Of a stretch of DNA of 5,583 bases, positions 5,091 to 5,583 are shown in pieces. The stretch covers positions 1 through 5,583 of the forward strand of contig JALNZI010000092.1 in NCBI GenBank assembly GCA_023229385.1, in the 5' to 3' direction. A program made the translations under genes and the position numbers. A model generated the notes under the pieces. It had not been told where the DNA came from, did not search any database, and worked only from the letters and a program-made list of their open reading frames with translations. Source of the stretch: Candidatus Omnitrophota bacterium (lineage in GTDB: Bacteria > Omnitrophota > Gorgyraeia > Gygaellales > Profunditerraquicolaceae). Each line of letters starts with the position of its first letter. Position 1 is the stretch's first letter.

Positions 5091-5583
5091 ATGCAAGAAA
5101 AAAGACAATCAGTACGCATAGAAAAACCTTTAATGATTAAGTATCTGCCGGAAACCGGCGACAGGAATAATTGGAATGTTGCTTATATCAAAAATCTAAG
5201 CGAAACAGGCGTATTGTTTGACACAAATAAACAATTTCAGGCAGGGGAAAACATACTGATAATGTTTAAAATCCCGATTGCCCCGGATAGCTGGATGGAG
5301 ACCAGGGGGAATGTAGTTGAATCACTCCCCTTTATGGGTAAGTTTTTCCTAACCCGGCTTAAATTTACTGCTATTGATAATGCGCAAAGAACCCTGATCA
5401 AGGATTACGTCAACTGGGTCCTAAGCCAGAACCCGGGTAAGCAGATAAACTCGGAAAATGAAAAAAGAAAAGCACCCCGGATATATAAGAATCTTGTGGT
5501 CAGCTATGGAGTGCAAAATCATTTAGGGGTTGTGGAAAAATGGGATGTTACAACGGTCATGAATTTCAGCAAAACCGGCATGG
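5091..5583 (+). CDS. Tandem PilZ-domain protein, 5' part (truncated by window edge)
   Basis: The open frame from the ATG at 5091 runs to the right edge with 164 full codons visible. Two PilZ signatures are present. The first domain has RQSVR (residues 5-9) and NLSETG (35-40), and it extends to about residue 112 with a helical end (QRTLIKDYVNWVL). After a polar linker (about 113-125) a second domain opens with RKAPR (126-130) and NFSKTG (158-163). Each pair matches RxxxR plus NxSxxG, so both domains could bind c-di-GMP. No membrane segment is seen so far. GGGAAGG (5078-5084), six bases before the ATG, is a reasonable ribosome site. The gene is separated from the upstream block by tRNA-Pro and two hairpins, so it is probably a separate transcription unit. 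The C-terminus and any output domain are not in the window. Confidence 0.85.
   Translation, partial: MQEKRQSVRIEKPLMIKYLPETGDRNNWNVAYIKNLSETGVLFDTNKQFQAGENILIMFKIPIAPDSWMETRGNVVESLPFMGKFFLTRLKFTAIDNAQRTLIKDYVNWVLSQNPGKQINSENEKRKAPRIYKNLVVSYGVQNHLGVVEKWDVTTVMNFSKTGM

Overview
The window shows one strand of a compact bacterial genome; every gene I can support reads left to right. From the left edge it holds the 3' end of an NAD(P)H-hydrate dehydratase gene (nnrD), a tRNA-Thr(UGU)/tRNA-Tyr(GUA)/tRNA-Gly(UCC) cluster, and a tight five-gene block. The block encodes a PAS-PAS histidine kinase, a stand-alone receiver protein, a thymidylate synthase of the archaeal/methanogen type, a single-domain PilZ protein and glycerol-3-phosphate dehydrogenase (GpsA). 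It is followed by tRNA-Pro(GGG), two back-to-back long hairpins, and the 5' part of a second PilZ gene with at least two PilZ domains, which runs off the right edge.

The organism is clearly bacterial: Shine-Dalgarno sites, bacterial tRNAs, two-component and PilZ proteins, GpsA. The moderately A+T-leaning composition, frequent AGA/AGG and TTA codons, abundant PilZ proteins, mostly CCA-less tRNA genes and an archaeal-looking thymidylate synthase would fit an uncultured lineage such as Candidatus Omnitrophota. That placement is an inference, not something the sequence proves.

The packing is extreme. nnrD stops one base before tRNA-Thr, and the kinase start codon lies 14 bases after tRNA-Gly. 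The receiver follows the kinase by 12 bases, the next two junctions are ATGA overlaps, and GpsA starts inside the PilZ gene. GpsA ends 27 bases before tRNA-Pro. Little room is left for promoters or terminators before the hairpins after tRNA-Pro, so a mixed mRNA/tRNA transcript cut at tRNA ends is a reasonable model. The Thr-Tyr-Gly order with these anticodons matches the tRNA run upstream of tufB in E. coli and relatives, but a signalling and metabolic block stands here instead of tRNA-Thr(GGU) and tuf.

Functionally the block joins signalling (kinase, receiver, probable c-di-GMP binding PilZ protein) with two biosynthetic enzymes, one for dTMP and one for the sn-glycerol-3-phosphate used in phospholipids. 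Whether this is a regulatory link or just economical packing cannot be decided from sequence. I did not find a CRISPR array, insertion sequence, rRNA, or clear intrinsic terminator.
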